This document shows, piece by piece, positions 50,441 to 59,519 of a DNA stretch of 64,000 nt (the first letter of the stretch is position 1; every line of letters starts with the position of its first letter). Origin of the DNA: Microbacteriaceae bacterium (GTDB lineage Bacteria; Actinomycetota; Actinomycetes; Actinomycetales; Microbacteriaceae). Below the pieces are notes generated by a model, which was given only the letters and a program-made list of their open reading frames with translations, did not search any database and had not been told where the DNA came from. The position numbers were made by a program, and so were the translations under genes. The stretch spans positions 1 through 64,000 of the forward strand of contig JANXTR010000028.1 in NCBI GenBank assembly GCA_025352325.1. Direction: 5' to 3'.

Positions 50441-51688
50441 CTACCCGAACGCCTCGACGATCGGGCGGAACTTCAGCCGCGTCTCGGCGAGCTCGCGTTC
50501 CGGGTCGGAGTCGGCGACGATGCCGGCTCCGGCATATGCCGTGATGCCTCCGTCGGCGGTGACCTCTGCCGAGCGCAGGGCGACGGCCCACTTGCCGCAG
50601 CCCGAGGCATCCACCCAGCCGACAGGACCGCCGTAGCGGCGCCGGTCGATCGGTTCGAGTTCTCGGATGACGCCCACCGCCGCCGCCGTCGGGGCACCCG
50701 CTACGGCCGCCGTGGGGTGCAGCGCGGCCGCGAGGTCGAGCGCGGTGGAGCCGTCGGAGAGCGTGCCCTCCACGTCGGACGCGAGGTGCCACAGGTTCGG
50801 TAGCTTCAGCGCGAACGGCAGCTCGCTGCTCACGACGCCGGTCGCGTGACCGCCGAGCGACGACAGCACGCTCTGCACCGCGAATCGGTGTTCGTCGAGA
50901 TCCTTGGTGGAGGTGGCGAGGGCCAGCGCATTGGCCTGGTCGGCTTTGGCATCCGAACCTCGGCCGATGCTGCCCGCAAGAACGCGCGCGGTCACGATAC
51001 CGTGGTTGACGCGCACCAGCGTCTCGGGACTGGAGCCGAGCAGGCCGTCGACCGCGAATGTCCAGGTATCCGGGTAGCCGAGGGCGAGATCGACGAGCAC
51101 GCGACGCAGGTCGGCTCCCTCGGGAAGGTGGCCGATCAGGTCGCGGGCGAGCACCACCTTGCTGAGCTCTCCGGCGCGGATGCGCCGCACGGCCTCGGTG
51201 ACGGCCGCCTTGTAGCCTTCGCCGTCGAGCGTTCCCTGGTGCAGCGCGATCCGGTACTCGGCGCCGAGTGGGAGCTTTGCCAGCTTCAGCTCGGATCCGT
51301 TCACTCGGGTGACCCAGCTCGTCCCGTCACGGCGACCGACGATGACCTCCGGGACGATGAGCACGCTGGCGCGCTCCGACTCGTCGTCGAAGGTGAAGGC
51401 GCCGAAGGCGACGAGGCCGGTGCCCGAGAGCCCGACCGGATCGGTGACCGTCGCGGCGGCGCTGATTGTGCGCCAGGCATCCGCCGCCCCGCGAATGCGA
51501 TCGGGGCCGTGGAATTCGAGCCGGAGCGCCTCGCCGAAGCCGGCGATCCCGTCGCCCCGACGCACGAACAGCAGGGGCTTCCGCGCGTCGAGGATCGGCA
51601 GCAGGGACGTCACCTGATCGATCGCGCGCGTCTCGACGTGCAACTGGGGCACGGAGCGCGCGGGAAGCGCCTGCGCGGAATCCGTCAC
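50441..51688 (-). CDS. menF: Isochorismate synthase
   Basis: Chorismate-binding enzyme of 415 residues that makes isochorismate, the entry point of the menaquinone branch. The catalytic Lys lies in LSKVVLARDL, the substrate-binding Glu/magnesium residues in SSPETLVRV, and the C-terminal signature in ASDVEGTLSD, LHPTAAVAGAPTAAA and AYAGAGIVADSDPERELAET. These match the MenF/EntC group; the presence of menD in the same region favours MenF. GTG at 51688. It is divergent from menG. Confidence 0.94.
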   Translation of the reverse strand: MTDSAQALPARSVPQLHVETRAIDQVTSLLPILDARKPLLFVRRGDGIAGFGEALRLEFHGPDRIRGAADAWRTISAAATVTDPVGLSGTGLVAFGAFTFDDESERASVLIVPEVIVGRRDGTSWVTRVNGSELKLAKLPLGAEYRIALHQGTLDGEGYKAAVTEAVRRIRAGELSKVVLARDLIGHLPEGADLRRVLVDLALGYPDTWTFAVDGLLGSSPETLVRVNHGIVTARVLAGSIGRGSDAKADQANALALATSTKDLDEHRFAVQSVLSSLGGHATGVVSSELPFALKLPNLWHLASDVEGTLSDGSTALDLAAALHPTAAVAGAPTAAAVGVIRELEPIDRRRYGGPVGWVDASGCGKWAVALRSAEVTADGGITAYAGAGIVADSDPERELAETRLKFRPIVEAFG

Positions 51689-51776
51689 AACTCAAGCCTA
51701 TGCGCCTGGGTGGGGAAGCGCCGTGAGACGGGTCCTGGGCCGGAAGCGGTCAGCAACCTTTCAGTAGGATCAGTGT

Positions 51777-52577
51777 GTGGTCAGGGCCGAAATGGACAAG
51801 CAGCCGGACGAGGTCTCCGGCATGTTCGACGACGTCGCCCCCAACTACGACCGCACCAACGCCATCATGTCGGTCGGCAACTCCGCCCTCTGGCGTGTCG
51901 CGACGGTGCGCGCTGTCGATCCGAAGGCCGGCGAGCGAATCCTGGATCTCGCGGCGGGCACCGGCACGTCGAGCACAGCACTCGCGCGCTCGGGTGCGAC
52001 GGTTGTGGCCGTCGACCTGTCCCCGGGGATGATCGCGGAGGGTCGCAAGCGGCACCCGCGCATCGAGTTTGTCGAGGCCAACGGCGAGCGGCTTCCCTTC
52101 GGCGACGACGAGTTCGACGCCGTGACCATCAGCTTCGGCCTGCGCAACATCGAGCACCCGCAGGTCGCGCTCGCCGAGATGTACCGGGTGCTGAAGCCGG
52201 GCGGCCGCCTCGTGATCTGCGAGTTCTCCAAGCCGCCGCGCGCGCTGTTCCGAACCGGGTATCAGGTGTACACGAAGTTCGCGATGCCGATCATCGCGAA
52301 AGTCACCAGCTCCAACTCCGAGGCGTACGACTACCTCGCCGAGTCGATCCGCAACTGGCCCGATCAGGGGACCCTGAGCCAGTGGATCCGCGGGGTCGGT
52401 TTCACTCGCGTGGCCTACCGCAATCTGACAGCAGGGGTGGTGGCTCTTCACCGTGGTCACAAGCCCGAGGATGCTGCCATCCGCGCGTCCGTCACGAAGC
52501 GCCGCGTGGCCCGCACCCGCAAGCCCGCAGGTACCTCCCACGGCGCTTCCCACGTCACCGCAACCGAACTGACATGA
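51777..52577 (+). CDS. menG: Demethylmenaquinone methyltransferase
   Basis: SAM-dependent UbiE/MenG methyltransferase of 266 residues, performing the last step of menaquinone synthesis. The signature YDRTNAIMSVGNSALWR and SAM-binding LDLAAGTGTSS are intact, with ISFGLRNIEHP and LKPGGRLVICEFSKP further on. The C-terminal 40 residues are a basic, Ser/Thr-rich extension. GTG at 51777. Its stop overlaps the ATG of a polyprenyl synthase gene (ATGA). Confidence 0.95.
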   Translation: MVRAEMDKQPDEVSGMFDDVAPNYDRTNAIMSVGNSALWRVATVRAVDPKAGERILDLAAGTGTSSTALARSGATVVAVDLSPGMIAEGRKRHPRIEFVEANGERLPFGDDEFDAVTISFGLRNIEHPQVALAEMYRVLKPGGRLVICEFSKPPRALFRTGYQVYTKFAMPIIAKVTSSNSEAYDYLAESIRNWPDQGTLSQWIRGVGFTRVAYRNLTAGVVALHRGHKPEDAAIRASVTKRRVARTRKPAGTSHGASHVTATELT

Positions 52578-53641
52578 ACTCGAGTCCACCGCTCGCGCGT
52601 CGCAGCAACACCCTGAGCTCCTCGCTGGGCCTGGGGGAGAAGCTGTTCGCCTCCAGCGAGGAGCGCAAGTTCGCCGTCGCTATCGAGAACGGCCTGGCCG
52701 AGGTCGAGACCGGGCTGCTCGCCGAGATGTCGTTCACAGACGACATCGCTGATGTCACCAGCCGCTACCTGCTCGAGGCGGGCGGCAAGCGCGTGCGCCC
52801 CACGCTCACGCTGCTCACCGCGCAGCTCGGGCGGGGTAACAGCGACGAGGTCATCAAGGCCGCGGAGGCGGTGGAGATCACGCACCTCGCCTCGCTATAC
52901 CACGACGACGTGATGGACGAGGCGCAGCTGCGTCGCGGCGTCCCGAGCGCGCAGACGGTGTGGGGCAACTCGGTTGCCATCCTCACCGGCGACCTGCTGT
53001 TCGCCCGGGCGAGCAAGATCATCGCGAGCCTCGGCGACCGCGGCCTCGAGCTGCAGGCCGAGACTTTCGAGCGGCTCTGCCTCGGGCAGCTGCACGAGAC
53101 GATCGGCCCGAAGGAGGGCGACGATCCGATCGCGCATTACCTGCAGGTGCTCGCCGACAAAACGGGTTCGCTCATCTCGCTGGCCGCCGTGCTCGGCGTC
53201 ATCTTCTCGAACGCTCCGGAATCGTTCCAGGCCCCCGTGCATGACTTCGGCGAGCGGGTCGGCGTGGCCTTCCAACTCATCGACGACATCATCGACCTCT
53301 CGGCCGAGACCGAGCAGACCGGCAAGATCGCGGGCACCGACCTGCGCGCCGGGGTCCCCACGCTGCCCCTGCTGTTTCTGCGCAGGGCCGCCGAGACGGA
53401 TGCCGCGGCCGCCCGCCTCCTCGCGCGGATCGAGCTCGACGCCGCAGCCGGGTCCGAGGCCGACGCGGACTTTGCGCTCGCCGTCGCGGAGCTCCGCGAC
53501 CATGACGTCACCCGCGCCACCCTCACCGAGGCCCGTCGCTGGGCCGACGACGCCGTCGCGGCGCTCGAGCCGCTGCCGTCCGGCCCCGTCAAGAAGGCCC
53601 TCACCAAGTTCGCCGAGGCGATCGTCGAGCGATCGGCCTGA
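52574..53641 (+). CDS. Polyprenyl diphosphate synthase
   Basis: Trans-polyprenyl synthase of 355 residues that probably makes the menaquinone side chain. Both Asp-rich motifs are present: YHDDVMDE and LIDDIIDLS. The GGKRVRPTL motif and the KTGSLI segment complete the active site. ATG at 52574 overlaps menG by four bases, so tail synthesis is tied to the quinone operon. Chain length cannot be read with confidence. Confidence 0.94.
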   Translation: MNSSPPLARRSNTLSSSLGLGEKLFASSEERKFAVAIENGLAEVETGLLAEMSFTDDIADVTSRYLLEAGGKRVRPTLTLLTAQLGRGNSDEVIKAAEAVEITHLASLYHDDVMDEAQLRRGVPSAQTVWGNSVAILTGDLLFARASKIIASLGDRGLELQAETFERLCLGQLHETIGPKEGDDPIAHYLQVLADKTGSLISLAAVLGVIFSNAPESFQAPVHDFGERVGVAFQLIDDIIDLSAETEQTGKIAGTDLRAGVPTLPLLFLRRAAETDAAAARLLARIELDAAAGSEADADFALAVAELRDHDVTRATLTEARRWADDAVAALEPLPSGPVKKALTKFAEAIVERSA

Positions 53642-53669
53642 GCCGCAGTATCCACTTAAAGGAACACGC

Positions 53670-55025
53670 ATGACCACCCTCCGCTTGGCCATCGTCGGCG
53701 CCGGTCCGGCCGGCATCTACGCCGCCGACATCCTGCTCAAGCAGGAGCGCGAGTTCGACGTCTCCATCGACTTATTCGATCAGCTGCCCGCGCCGTACGG
53801 GCTGGTCCGCTATGGCGTCGCCCCCGACCACCCGCGCATCAAGGGCATCATCACGGCGCTGCGCGATGTGCTTGACCGCGGCGACATCCGGATCTTCGGC
53901 AACGTGCGCTACGGCATCGACATCACCCTCGACGACCTCAAGAAGCACTACAACGCGGTCATCTTCTCGACCGGGGCGATCCGGGATGCCGACCTCGATA
54001 TCCCCGGCATCGACCTGCCCCGCAGCTACGGGGCCGCCGACTTCGTGAGCTGGTACGACGGGCACCCCGACTTCCCGCGCGAGTGGCCGCTGGAGTCGTC
54101 GTCGGTTGCCGTGATCGGCGTCGGCAACGTCGCGCTCGACGTGGCGCGCATCCTGGCGAAGCACGCCGAGGACCTGCTGCCGACCGAGATCCCGGCGAAT
54201 GTCTACGAGGGGCTCGCGGCGTCGCCGGTGACGGACGTGCACGTCTTCGGCCGCCGCGGACCGATGCAGGTGAAGTTCACCCCGCTGGAGTTGCGCGAGC
54301 TCGGCGAACTGCGCGACGTCGACATGATCGTGCACGACGAGGACTTCGACTACGACGAGGCCTCCCGCACCGCGATTACGACCAACAAGCAGGTCTTTGT
54401 GATCGACAAGGTGCTGTCGCAGTGGCGTGAGCGCGAGGTGGGGACGGCGTCGCGCCGCCTGCACCTGCACTTCCACGCGCGGCCGGTCGCGGTGCTCGGC
54501 ACGCCTGAAACCGGCGTGACCGGTTTCAGCTACGAGCGCACCCAGCCGGATGGCGCGGGCGGCGTCGTCGGCACCGGCGAGTTCCGCGAGGTTGAGATTG
54601 GCGCCCTGTACCGCGCGGTCGGCTACTTTGGCTCGCCCCTGGACGGCATCCCCTTCGACGACAAGCGCGGCGTCATCCCCAACCGCGAGGGCCAGGTGCT
54701 CGGCGACGACGACGAGGTCATCCCCGGTACGTACGCCACCGGCTGGATCAAGCGTGGCCCGGTCGGCCTCATCGGCCACACCAAGTCGGATGCCATGGAG
54801 ACCATCTCGCACCTCGTCGTCGACCAGGCGAACTGGTGGGCGCCTGTCGACCCGTCGCCCGAGGCGATCGTGGCACTGCTCGAGGAGCGCGGTGTCACGT
54901 ACACCGACCTCGACGGCTGGCACCGTCTCGACTTCCACGAGATCGCGCTCGGCGAACCCGAGGGCCGCGCCCGCGTGAAGGTCGTGGATCGCGACGAGAT
55001 GATCGTGGTCTCGCGCGGCAAGTAA
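53670..55025 (+). CDS. Ferredoxin/adrenodoxin-type NADP reductase (FprA-like)
   Basis: FAD/NADPH-dependent reductase of 451 residues. The FAD-binding motif is VGAGPAGIYAAD and the family signature PAPYGLVRYGVAPDHP follows. The NADP site is VIGVGNVALDVARIL with FGRRGP, and the C-terminal GWIKRGPVGLIGHTKSDAMET is diagnostic. It should pass electrons from NADPH to a ferredoxin. AAAGGAA precedes the ATG. It follows the polyprenyl synthase by 28 bases, a place where a menaquinone-saturating reductase is often found in actinobacteria, but the sequence is clearly FprA-like. Confidence 0.94.
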   Translation: MTTLRLAIVGAGPAGIYAADILLKQEREFDVSIDLFDQLPAPYGLVRYGVAPDHPRIKGIITALRDVLDRGDIRIFGNVRYGIDITLDDLKKHYNAVIFSTGAIRDADLDIPGIDLPRSYGAADFVSWYDGHPDFPREWPLESSSVAVIGVGNVALDVARILAKHAEDLLPTEIPANVYEGLAASPVTDVHVFGRRGPMQVKFTPLELRELGELRDVDMIVHDEDFDYDEASRTAITTNKQVFVIDKVLSQWREREVGTASRRLHLHFHARPVAVLGTPETGVTGFSYERTQPDGAGGVVGTGEFREVEIGALYRAVGYFGSPLDGIPFDDKRGVIPNREGQVLGDDDEVIPGTYATGWIKRGPVGLIGHTKSDAMETISHLVVDQANWWAPVDPSPEAIVALLEERGVTYTDLDGWHRLDFHEIALGEPEGRARVKVVDRDEMIVVSRGK

Positions 55026-55032
55026 CCCCGAG

Positions 55033-56493
55033 CTACTGCACCGCCGCCGTCAGCCGCGCCACATTGTCGAGCGCGCGCGACAGCATCGGCCGCCTCAGCC
55101 ACTCGTCGAGCGTGAGCTCGCGGCTCCGCTCGAGGTAGTCGGCCTCGACCTTCCGCATGCGTTCGAGGAACGTTCCGCCCGACACCATGATCGAGATCTC
55201 AAAATCGAGGCTGAACGAGCGCATGTCCATGTTGCTCGATCCGATCACCGACACGTCGTCGTCGATCGTGAAGTGCTTCGCATGCAGGATCGTCGGCGAC
55301 TCGAAGAGGAAGATGCGCACGCCGGCCCGCAGAAGCGCCTCGTAGTAGCTGCGCTGCGCGTGGTAGACGAAGAACTGGTCGCCGATCTCCGAGACGATGA
55401 GCCGCACATCGAGCCCGCTCTGGGCCGCGGTGGTGATCGCGTAGAGCATCGAATCGTCCGGCACGAAGTACGGGCTGACCAGTACGACCTTCTTCTGGGC
55501 CGTGTAGACGAGCGAGTTGAACAGTCGCAGGTTGTTCTCCCCCTCGAATCCCGGGCCGCTCGGCACGACCTGGCAGTCCAGCGAACCCGGCCCGTAGTCG
55601 CGCGCGGGTGCGGCCTCACGCGTCAACAGTTCGTCCGTCTCGGCGTACCAGTCGGTGACGAAGAGCGCGTCGATCCCCGCGACCACTGGTCCCTCGAAAC
55701 GGACCATGAAGTCCTTCCACTGCAACCCGCGCTTCGCGTTCTTCCTCTTCTCGTACCCGGGGTCGATCACGTTCTGCGAACCCGTGAACGCGATACGGCC
55801 GTCGAGGACCATCAGCTTGCGATGGTTGCGCAGGTCGGGCCGCTGGAATCGGCCCCGCAGCGGTTCGAACGGCAGCATCAGGTGCCAGCGCGCACCCATC
55901 TTCGTGAGCGCGCGCTTCGCGGGTCGGAAACCCCTGTACTGGAGGGTTCCGAGGTGATCGAAGAGCACCCGCACAATGACGCCGCGCTCGATGGCTCGCG
56001 CGAGGGCGTCGAAGAAGGGCTTCGTCGTCGAGTCCAGCGCGAGGATGTAGAACTCCACGTGAATGGTCTTGCTCGCGAGGTCGATCTCCTCGGTCATCGT
56101 GGCAAGCGCGACGGCATCCTCCTGGTACATCGTCGAGGAGTTGCCCCCCACCATCGGCATCGCTCCGAGGGTGCGATTGAGTTCGACGATCGGCGTGAGC
56201 CAGTCCGGCCACGGCGCCTCATCGGCGACCCGGTCGAACCCCTCCGTCGTCTCGAGGATGTACTGGTTGATCTCGACCTGCTTCTGGCGACGCCGCTTGG
56301 GCAGCCGGAAGGTGCCGAGCAGGAGGAACAGCCCGAACCCGATGTACGGGATGAAGAAGATCGCGAGCAGCCAGGCGAGCGCCGTCTGCGGTCGACGGTT
56401 GCGCGGGATGATGACGAGCGACAGCACCCGGATCACGAAGTCCGCGATGAGCAGGGCGGCCGCGAGAATCGCGGACATCGTCGCACTGTTCAC
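55033..56493 (-). CDS. cls: Cardiolipin synthase
   Basis: Phospholipase D-superfamily membrane enzyme of 486 residues that joins two phosphatidylglycerols. Two N-terminal membrane segments (PLDc_N type) are followed by two HKD motifs: NHRKLMVLDGRIAFTGSQN and LHAKHFTIDDDVSVIGSSN. GTG at 56493 starts the protein, just after the yajQ stop on the same strand. The gene at 47260 encodes only the equivalent membrane anchor. Confidence 0.95.
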   Translation of the reverse strand: MNSATMSAILAAALLIADFVIRVLSLVIIPRNRRPQTALAWLLAIFFIPYIGFGLFLLLGTFRLPKRRRQKQVEINQYILETTEGFDRVADEAPWPDWLTPIVELNRTLGAMPMVGGNSSTMYQEDAVALATMTEEIDLASKTIHVEFYILALDSTTKPFFDALARAIERGVIVRVLFDHLGTLQYRGFRPAKRALTKMGARWHLMLPFEPLRGRFQRPDLRNHRKLMVLDGRIAFTGSQNVIDPGYEKRKNAKRGLQWKDFMVRFEGPVVAGIDALFVTDWYAETDELLTREAAPARDYGPGSLDCQVVPSGPGFEGENNLRLFNSLVYTAQKKVVLVSPYFVPDDSMLYAITTAAQSGLDVRLIVSEIGDQFFVYHAQRSYYEALLRAGVRIFLFESPTILHAKHFTIDDDVSVIGSSNMDMRSFSLDFEISIMVSGGTFLERMRKVEADYLERSRELTLDEWLRRPMLSRALDNVARLTAAVQ

Positions 56494-56497
56494 CGGA

Positions 56498-56986
56498 TCA
56501 GCGGTAGTTCACGAACTGGAGTGCGACATCCAGTTCTTTGCCCTTCAGGAGCGCCTGCACCTGCTGGAGGTCGTCGCGGCTCTTGGACTGCACGCGCAGC
56601 TCGTCACCCTGGATCTGACTCTTCACGGCCTTCGGCCCCTCGTCGCGGATGATTTTGGCGATCTTCTTCGCGTCCTCGCTCGAGATGCCCTGCTTGACGG
56701 AGGCCTCGATGCGGTACTCCTTGCCGCTCGGGAACGGCTTGCCGGCATCCAGCGACCTCAGCGAGATCCCGCGCTTGATGAGCTTCTGCTCGAAGACTTC
56801 GAGCACCGCCTTCACGCGCTCCTCGGCGTTCGCCTTCATCAGGATCTTGTCGCCGCTGAACTCGACGGAAGCGCCGACGCCCTTGAAGTCGTAGCGCTGC
56901 GCCAGTTCCTTCTGCGCCTGCCCCATTGCGTTCTGCACCTCCATCTCGTCGACCTTGCTCACGATGTCGAAAGAGGAATCAGCCAT
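56498..56986 (-). CDS. YajQ family nucleotide-binding protein
   Basis: A 162-residue protein of two related ferredoxin-like halves. The family start [18 protein letters not shown] and the end [12 protein letters not shown] are both intact, as is YDFKG. YajQ proteins bind nucleotides, including cyclic di-GMP in some bacteria, and act on translation or transcription; which applies here is unknown. The ATG at 56986 is 22 bases from the divergent transglycosylase gene, and the cardiolipin synthase gene follows five bases after its stop. Confidence 0.95.
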   Translation of the reverse strand: MADSSFDIVSKVDEMEVQNAMGQAQKELAQRYDFKGVGASVEFSGDKILMKANAEERVKAVLEVFEQKLIKRGISLRSLDAGKPFPSGKEYRIEASVKQGISSEDAKKIAKIIRDEGPKAVKSQIQGDELRVQSKSRDDLQQVQALLKGKELDVALQFVNYR

Positions 56987-57008
56987 GCAGCCATGCTAGT
57001 AATGCCGA

Positions 57009-57785
57009 GTGCGTCGGCGGAGAGGGATGAGCGTGGTGGCGGCCGTCCGCATCCTCGCCGTGGTCATCGTGCTGGCCGTCGTCGTCGTGGTGCTCATCCC
57101 CCGGCTCGCGGGTCTCGGAAAGCCGTCGGCGTCCGTCCCCGCGCCGGACTGGGCTCCGCCCGTCGCCGCGGTCGCGCCGACCCCTGCCGCCACGGTGACC
57201 TCGGCCGGCATCGTCGCTCGGGTGGATCCGACCTGGGCCGCGGCCGCAGCGGCAGCGACCGGGATCTCGGATCGGGCCGTCCTGGCGTACGCGGGCGCCG
57301 CCCTCCTCAAGCAGTCCGACGATCCGGAATGTCGGCTGTCGTGGACCACCCTCGCCGCAATCGGCAAAGCCGAGAGCGGCAACGGCACGCACGATGGCTC
57401 GGTGGTCGGGCCCGACGGCACCGTCAGCCCGCCGATCTACGGCGTCGCGTTGAACGGCGGCGGTGTCGCCCTCATCCCCGACAGCGACGGCGGTGCGATC
57501 GATCAGGATGCCGCGGCCGACCGCGCCGTCGGACCGATGCAGCTCATCCCGCAAACCTGGCGCAACTGGCACACCGACGGGAACGGCGACGGGGTCCAGG
57601 ACCCGCAGAACATCGACGACGCCGTCGTCGCGACCTCGAACTACCTGTGCCGCGCGTCCAGCGGCCTCGACACGGAGTCCGGCTGGCGGGCGGCGATCGC
57701 GGCCTACAACTCGGCGCCCTCGTACCTCGCGAAGGTCGCGACCTTCGCAGTGCGGTACAACCGGCTGATCGCCGCCGCGGGCTGA
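57009..57785 (+). CDS. Lytic transglycosylase-like cell-wall hydrolase
   Basis: A 258-residue exported protein, membrane-anchored by residues 12-32, with a Pro/Ala linker. The catalytic region matches MltB-type lytic transglycosylases: AAIGKAESGNGTHDG contains the catalytic Glu, then GPMQLIPQTWRNW, DPQNIDDAVVATSNYLC and AIAAYNSAPSYL. It should cleave peptidoglycan glycan strands. GTG at 57009. Monocistronic, with tRNA-Tyr 150 bases downstream. Confidence 0.92.
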   Translation: MRRRRGMSVVAAVRILAVVIVLAVVVVVLIPRLAGLGKPSASVPAPDWAPPVAAVAPTPAATVTSAGIVARVDPTWAAAAAAATGISDRAVLAYAGAALLKQSDDPECRLSWTTLAAIGKAESGNGTHDGSVVGPDGTVSPPIYGVALNGGGVALIPDSDGGAIDQDAAADRAVGPMQLIPQTWRNWHTDGNGDGVQDPQNIDDAVVATSNYLCRASSGLDTESGWRAAIAAYNSAPSYLAKVATFAVRYNRLIAAAG

Positions 57786-57936
57786 ACCCGGCCACCGGAT
57801 GAGCCGCCCGACTGATCGCTGCCGCCGACTCGCGGCCCCTCGGTCCCGCCCGCAGCCGCGTGCGCGCGCCGCCCGCAACACCTTGTAGCATTATCTGAGC
57901 GCTTCCGCTCGGTGATCACACCGGGCGGGCGCGTAT

Positions 57937-58018
57937 GGCGGGTTACCCGAGCGGCCAAAGGGATCTGACTGTAAATCAGACGTGTAATGCTACGGGGGTT
58001 CGAATCCCTCACCCGCCA
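57937..58018 (+). tRNA. tRNA-Tyr (anticodon GTA)
   Basis: A class II tRNA of 82 bases. Acceptor GGCGGGT pairs with ACCCGCC, the anticodon loop is CTGTAAA within TCTGA/TCAGA stems, a variable arm CGTGTAATGCTACG follows, and the T loop is GGTTCGAATCC. CCA is not encoded. An integrase remnant begins about 50 bases past its 3' end. Confidence 0.97.
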
Positions 58019-58032
58019 CCCGAAATCACCCC

Positions 58033-58059
58033 GGAAAATCGATGATTTCCGAGGTTTTT
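58033..58059 (+). terminator. Terminator after tRNA-Tyr
   Basis: GGAAAATC and GATTTCC form a short hairpin around GAT, followed after GAGG by a run of five T. It lies 15 bases beyond the tRNA. Confidence 0.65.
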
Positions 58060-58066
58060 GGAGGCT

Positions 58067-58243
58067 TCAGGCCTTGACCCTCCATAAATCCCTCGCAACT
58101 GTGCGCGATCGAACCTCGACCAGGCGATCAGAAACGGCGTCCAGACCGTCCTCGAACAGGTTCGCGTAGACGTGCAGAGCCATGGCGGCGGAGGCGTGTC
58201 CGAGCATCCGCTGCACCGCTTTCGGCGTCGCGCACGCCGAGAA
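58067..58243 (-). pseudogene. Tyrosine recombinase (integrase) C-terminal remnant
   Basis: The last 50-60 residues of a phage-type integrase are recognisable: KAVQRMLGHASAAMALHVYA followed by NLFEDGLDAVSDRL. The LGHxS motif carries the second active-site His and the Tyr of HVYA is the nucleophile. The rest of the gene is missing; upstream sequence is already the end of the iron-permease-like gene. Its 3' end next to tRNA-Tyr is the usual arrangement for an element that integrated into the tRNA and has since decayed. Confidence 0.85.
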
Positions 58244-58254
58244 GTAGGGGCTCT

Positions 58255-58686
58255 TCACAGGTGCTCGTCAGACGTCTCGTCGCGTGCGATCGCGTCGTCG
58301 ATCGCCTCCTGTCGGATCGCGTGGTGGGCAGCGCCGATGTCCCGGAGTTCATCGTCGTTGGCATTTTCGATGCTGAGCACCGCGTTGCTTGCCCCGGGAA
58401 GTGCTTTCAAGATTTCATCAAGCTTCCGCTGTGTCGCTGCTTGAAGCCGCGACTGCGTGTGCTGGATAACGAAGATCATCGCAAATGTTAGACCCGCGAC
58501 AAGAGTCTGAAAGATCGCCTCCAGGCGGGCGGGGAAGTGCAAGAGGACGCTGGCGACGATCCATGCCGCGTCCGCCGTGACAAGCAGCACGGCCACTGAC
58601 GGTCGCGACGCGACTCGGTCGAGGCCGGTCAGTATGCGGCTCATCGTGGGGCGACCAGGTGACGGCTTCGGATCGGAGTTGAACAT
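58255..58686 (-). CDS. Low-affinity iron permease-like membrane protein
   Basis: A 143-residue protein with two membrane segments (VLLVTADAAWIVASVLL and LEAIFQTLVAGLTFAMIFVI) and the family pattern IQHTQSRLQAATQRKLDEIL followed by an acidic tail. It matches the small bacterial group named after the fungal low-affinity iron permease; transport has not been generally shown for these. Start at 58686, or ATG at 58644, which is closer to the conserved part. It lies in the accessory block after tRNA-Tyr. Confidence 0.75.
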   Translation of the reverse strand: MFNSDPKPSPGRPTMSRILTGLDRVASRPSVAVLLVTADAAWIVASVLLHFPARLEAIFQTLVAGLTFAMIFVIQHTQSRLQAATQRKLDEILKALPGASNAVLSIENANDDELRDIGAAHHAIRQEAIDDAIARDETSDEHL

Positions 58687-58967
58687 TGAGCACCCGCAAA
58701 CATGGAATCGGCGACGAGGAGGGCCGGGGACGGCACCGATGTCTGAGATGGGCGACGCCCCGGCCCCCGGCTCATCGTGGACTCCAGAAGTTGGGGGGAC
58801 TGATCCGAAGCCGGGTGAAGTGCCACCTTGAAAGATAGGGGATAGGGGCGCCCCTTGGAGGTTTCCTGAGGAGACATGCAGCCTTGGGGATGAAACGTGA
58901 ACCGAGCCGGGTAACAGGATCGCGCTCGGCTGACCGGCGGCAACCCGCGCGGCACGAGATGCCCTCC

Positions 58968-59321
58968 TTATTCGCGGTTCTCGACGACTGGTCCGAGCGG
59001 CGCAGGGAGATCTGAAACCGCACTCTCTTTGAGTTCCACGAGGATGGTGTGCGTTGGTGTGCTGCCGATGTTCTCGCCGCTATGCGATTGCGCCGGCAGC
59101 CACACCGCGATACCAGGGGGCAGAGTCACGTCTCGACTTTCGACCCCGCTCGTCAGGCGTCGGTCGAATCCGGTGAGGGTCACCATGACCGTGTTGGGAT
59201 GCCGATGGGGAGTCGTCTGCTCTCCGGGCTGATCTCGATACTCGAGCACGCGAACATCATCGTTCTCCCAAAGAATGCGGTAGAACTGCGGGTTCGTCGT
59301 TGTCGGATCGGTATCGGCCAT
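58968..59321 (-). CDS. Cupin domain protein
   Basis: A 117-residue single cupin. Motif 1 reads PGEQTTPHRHPNTVMVTL, with two His for metal binding, and motif 2 is LPPGIAVWLPAQSHSGENIG with the third His. The N-terminal FYRILWENDDVRVLEY is typical of cytoplasmic cupins that bind small ligands. No neighbour suggests a substrate. It lies in the accessory region after tRNA-Tyr, 281 bases from the iron-permease-like gene; that gap holds only a short open frame without family features. Confidence 0.85.
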   Translation of the reverse strand: MADTDPTTTNPQFYRILWENDDVRVLEYRDQPGEQTTPHRHPNTVMVTLTGFDRRLTSGVESRDVTLPPGIAVWLPAQSHSGENIGSTPTHTILVELKESAVSDLPAPLGPVVENRE

Positions 59322-59519
59322 CTGCGAACGCTATCCCGTGCAGCGGCGTGCCTCAATGCCGATGCGCCAGGGTGCCGATGCGCCAGGATGCCGGCGGTAC
59401 CTCGCCACCGTCGTGCAGCTGCGACCTTCTAACTCGGCGCCCGGACGGGGGTCTACTGCCCGGATGAAGATCTACATAGCGTTGGAGTCAGCGAATATCA
59501 AGACCCGGGGGACGGCAGA

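Noticed and set aside
50846-52573. A long upstream extension of the polyprenyl synthase
   Set aside because: It crosses menF on the opposite strand and menG in another frame; the ATG at 52574 with four-base overlap begins the conserved domain.
53670-55025. Geranylgeranyl reductase (MenJ) expected after the polyprenyl synthase
   Set aside because: The motifs PAPYGLVRYGVAPDHP and GWIKRGPVGLIGHTKSDAMET are those of FprA ferredoxin-NADP reductases.
58577-58831. An 84-codon plus-strand frame after the iron-permease-like gene
   Set aside because: Most of it is antisense to that gene; the unique C-terminal 30 codons are Pro/Gly-rich with no family match and no binding site before the internal ATG.
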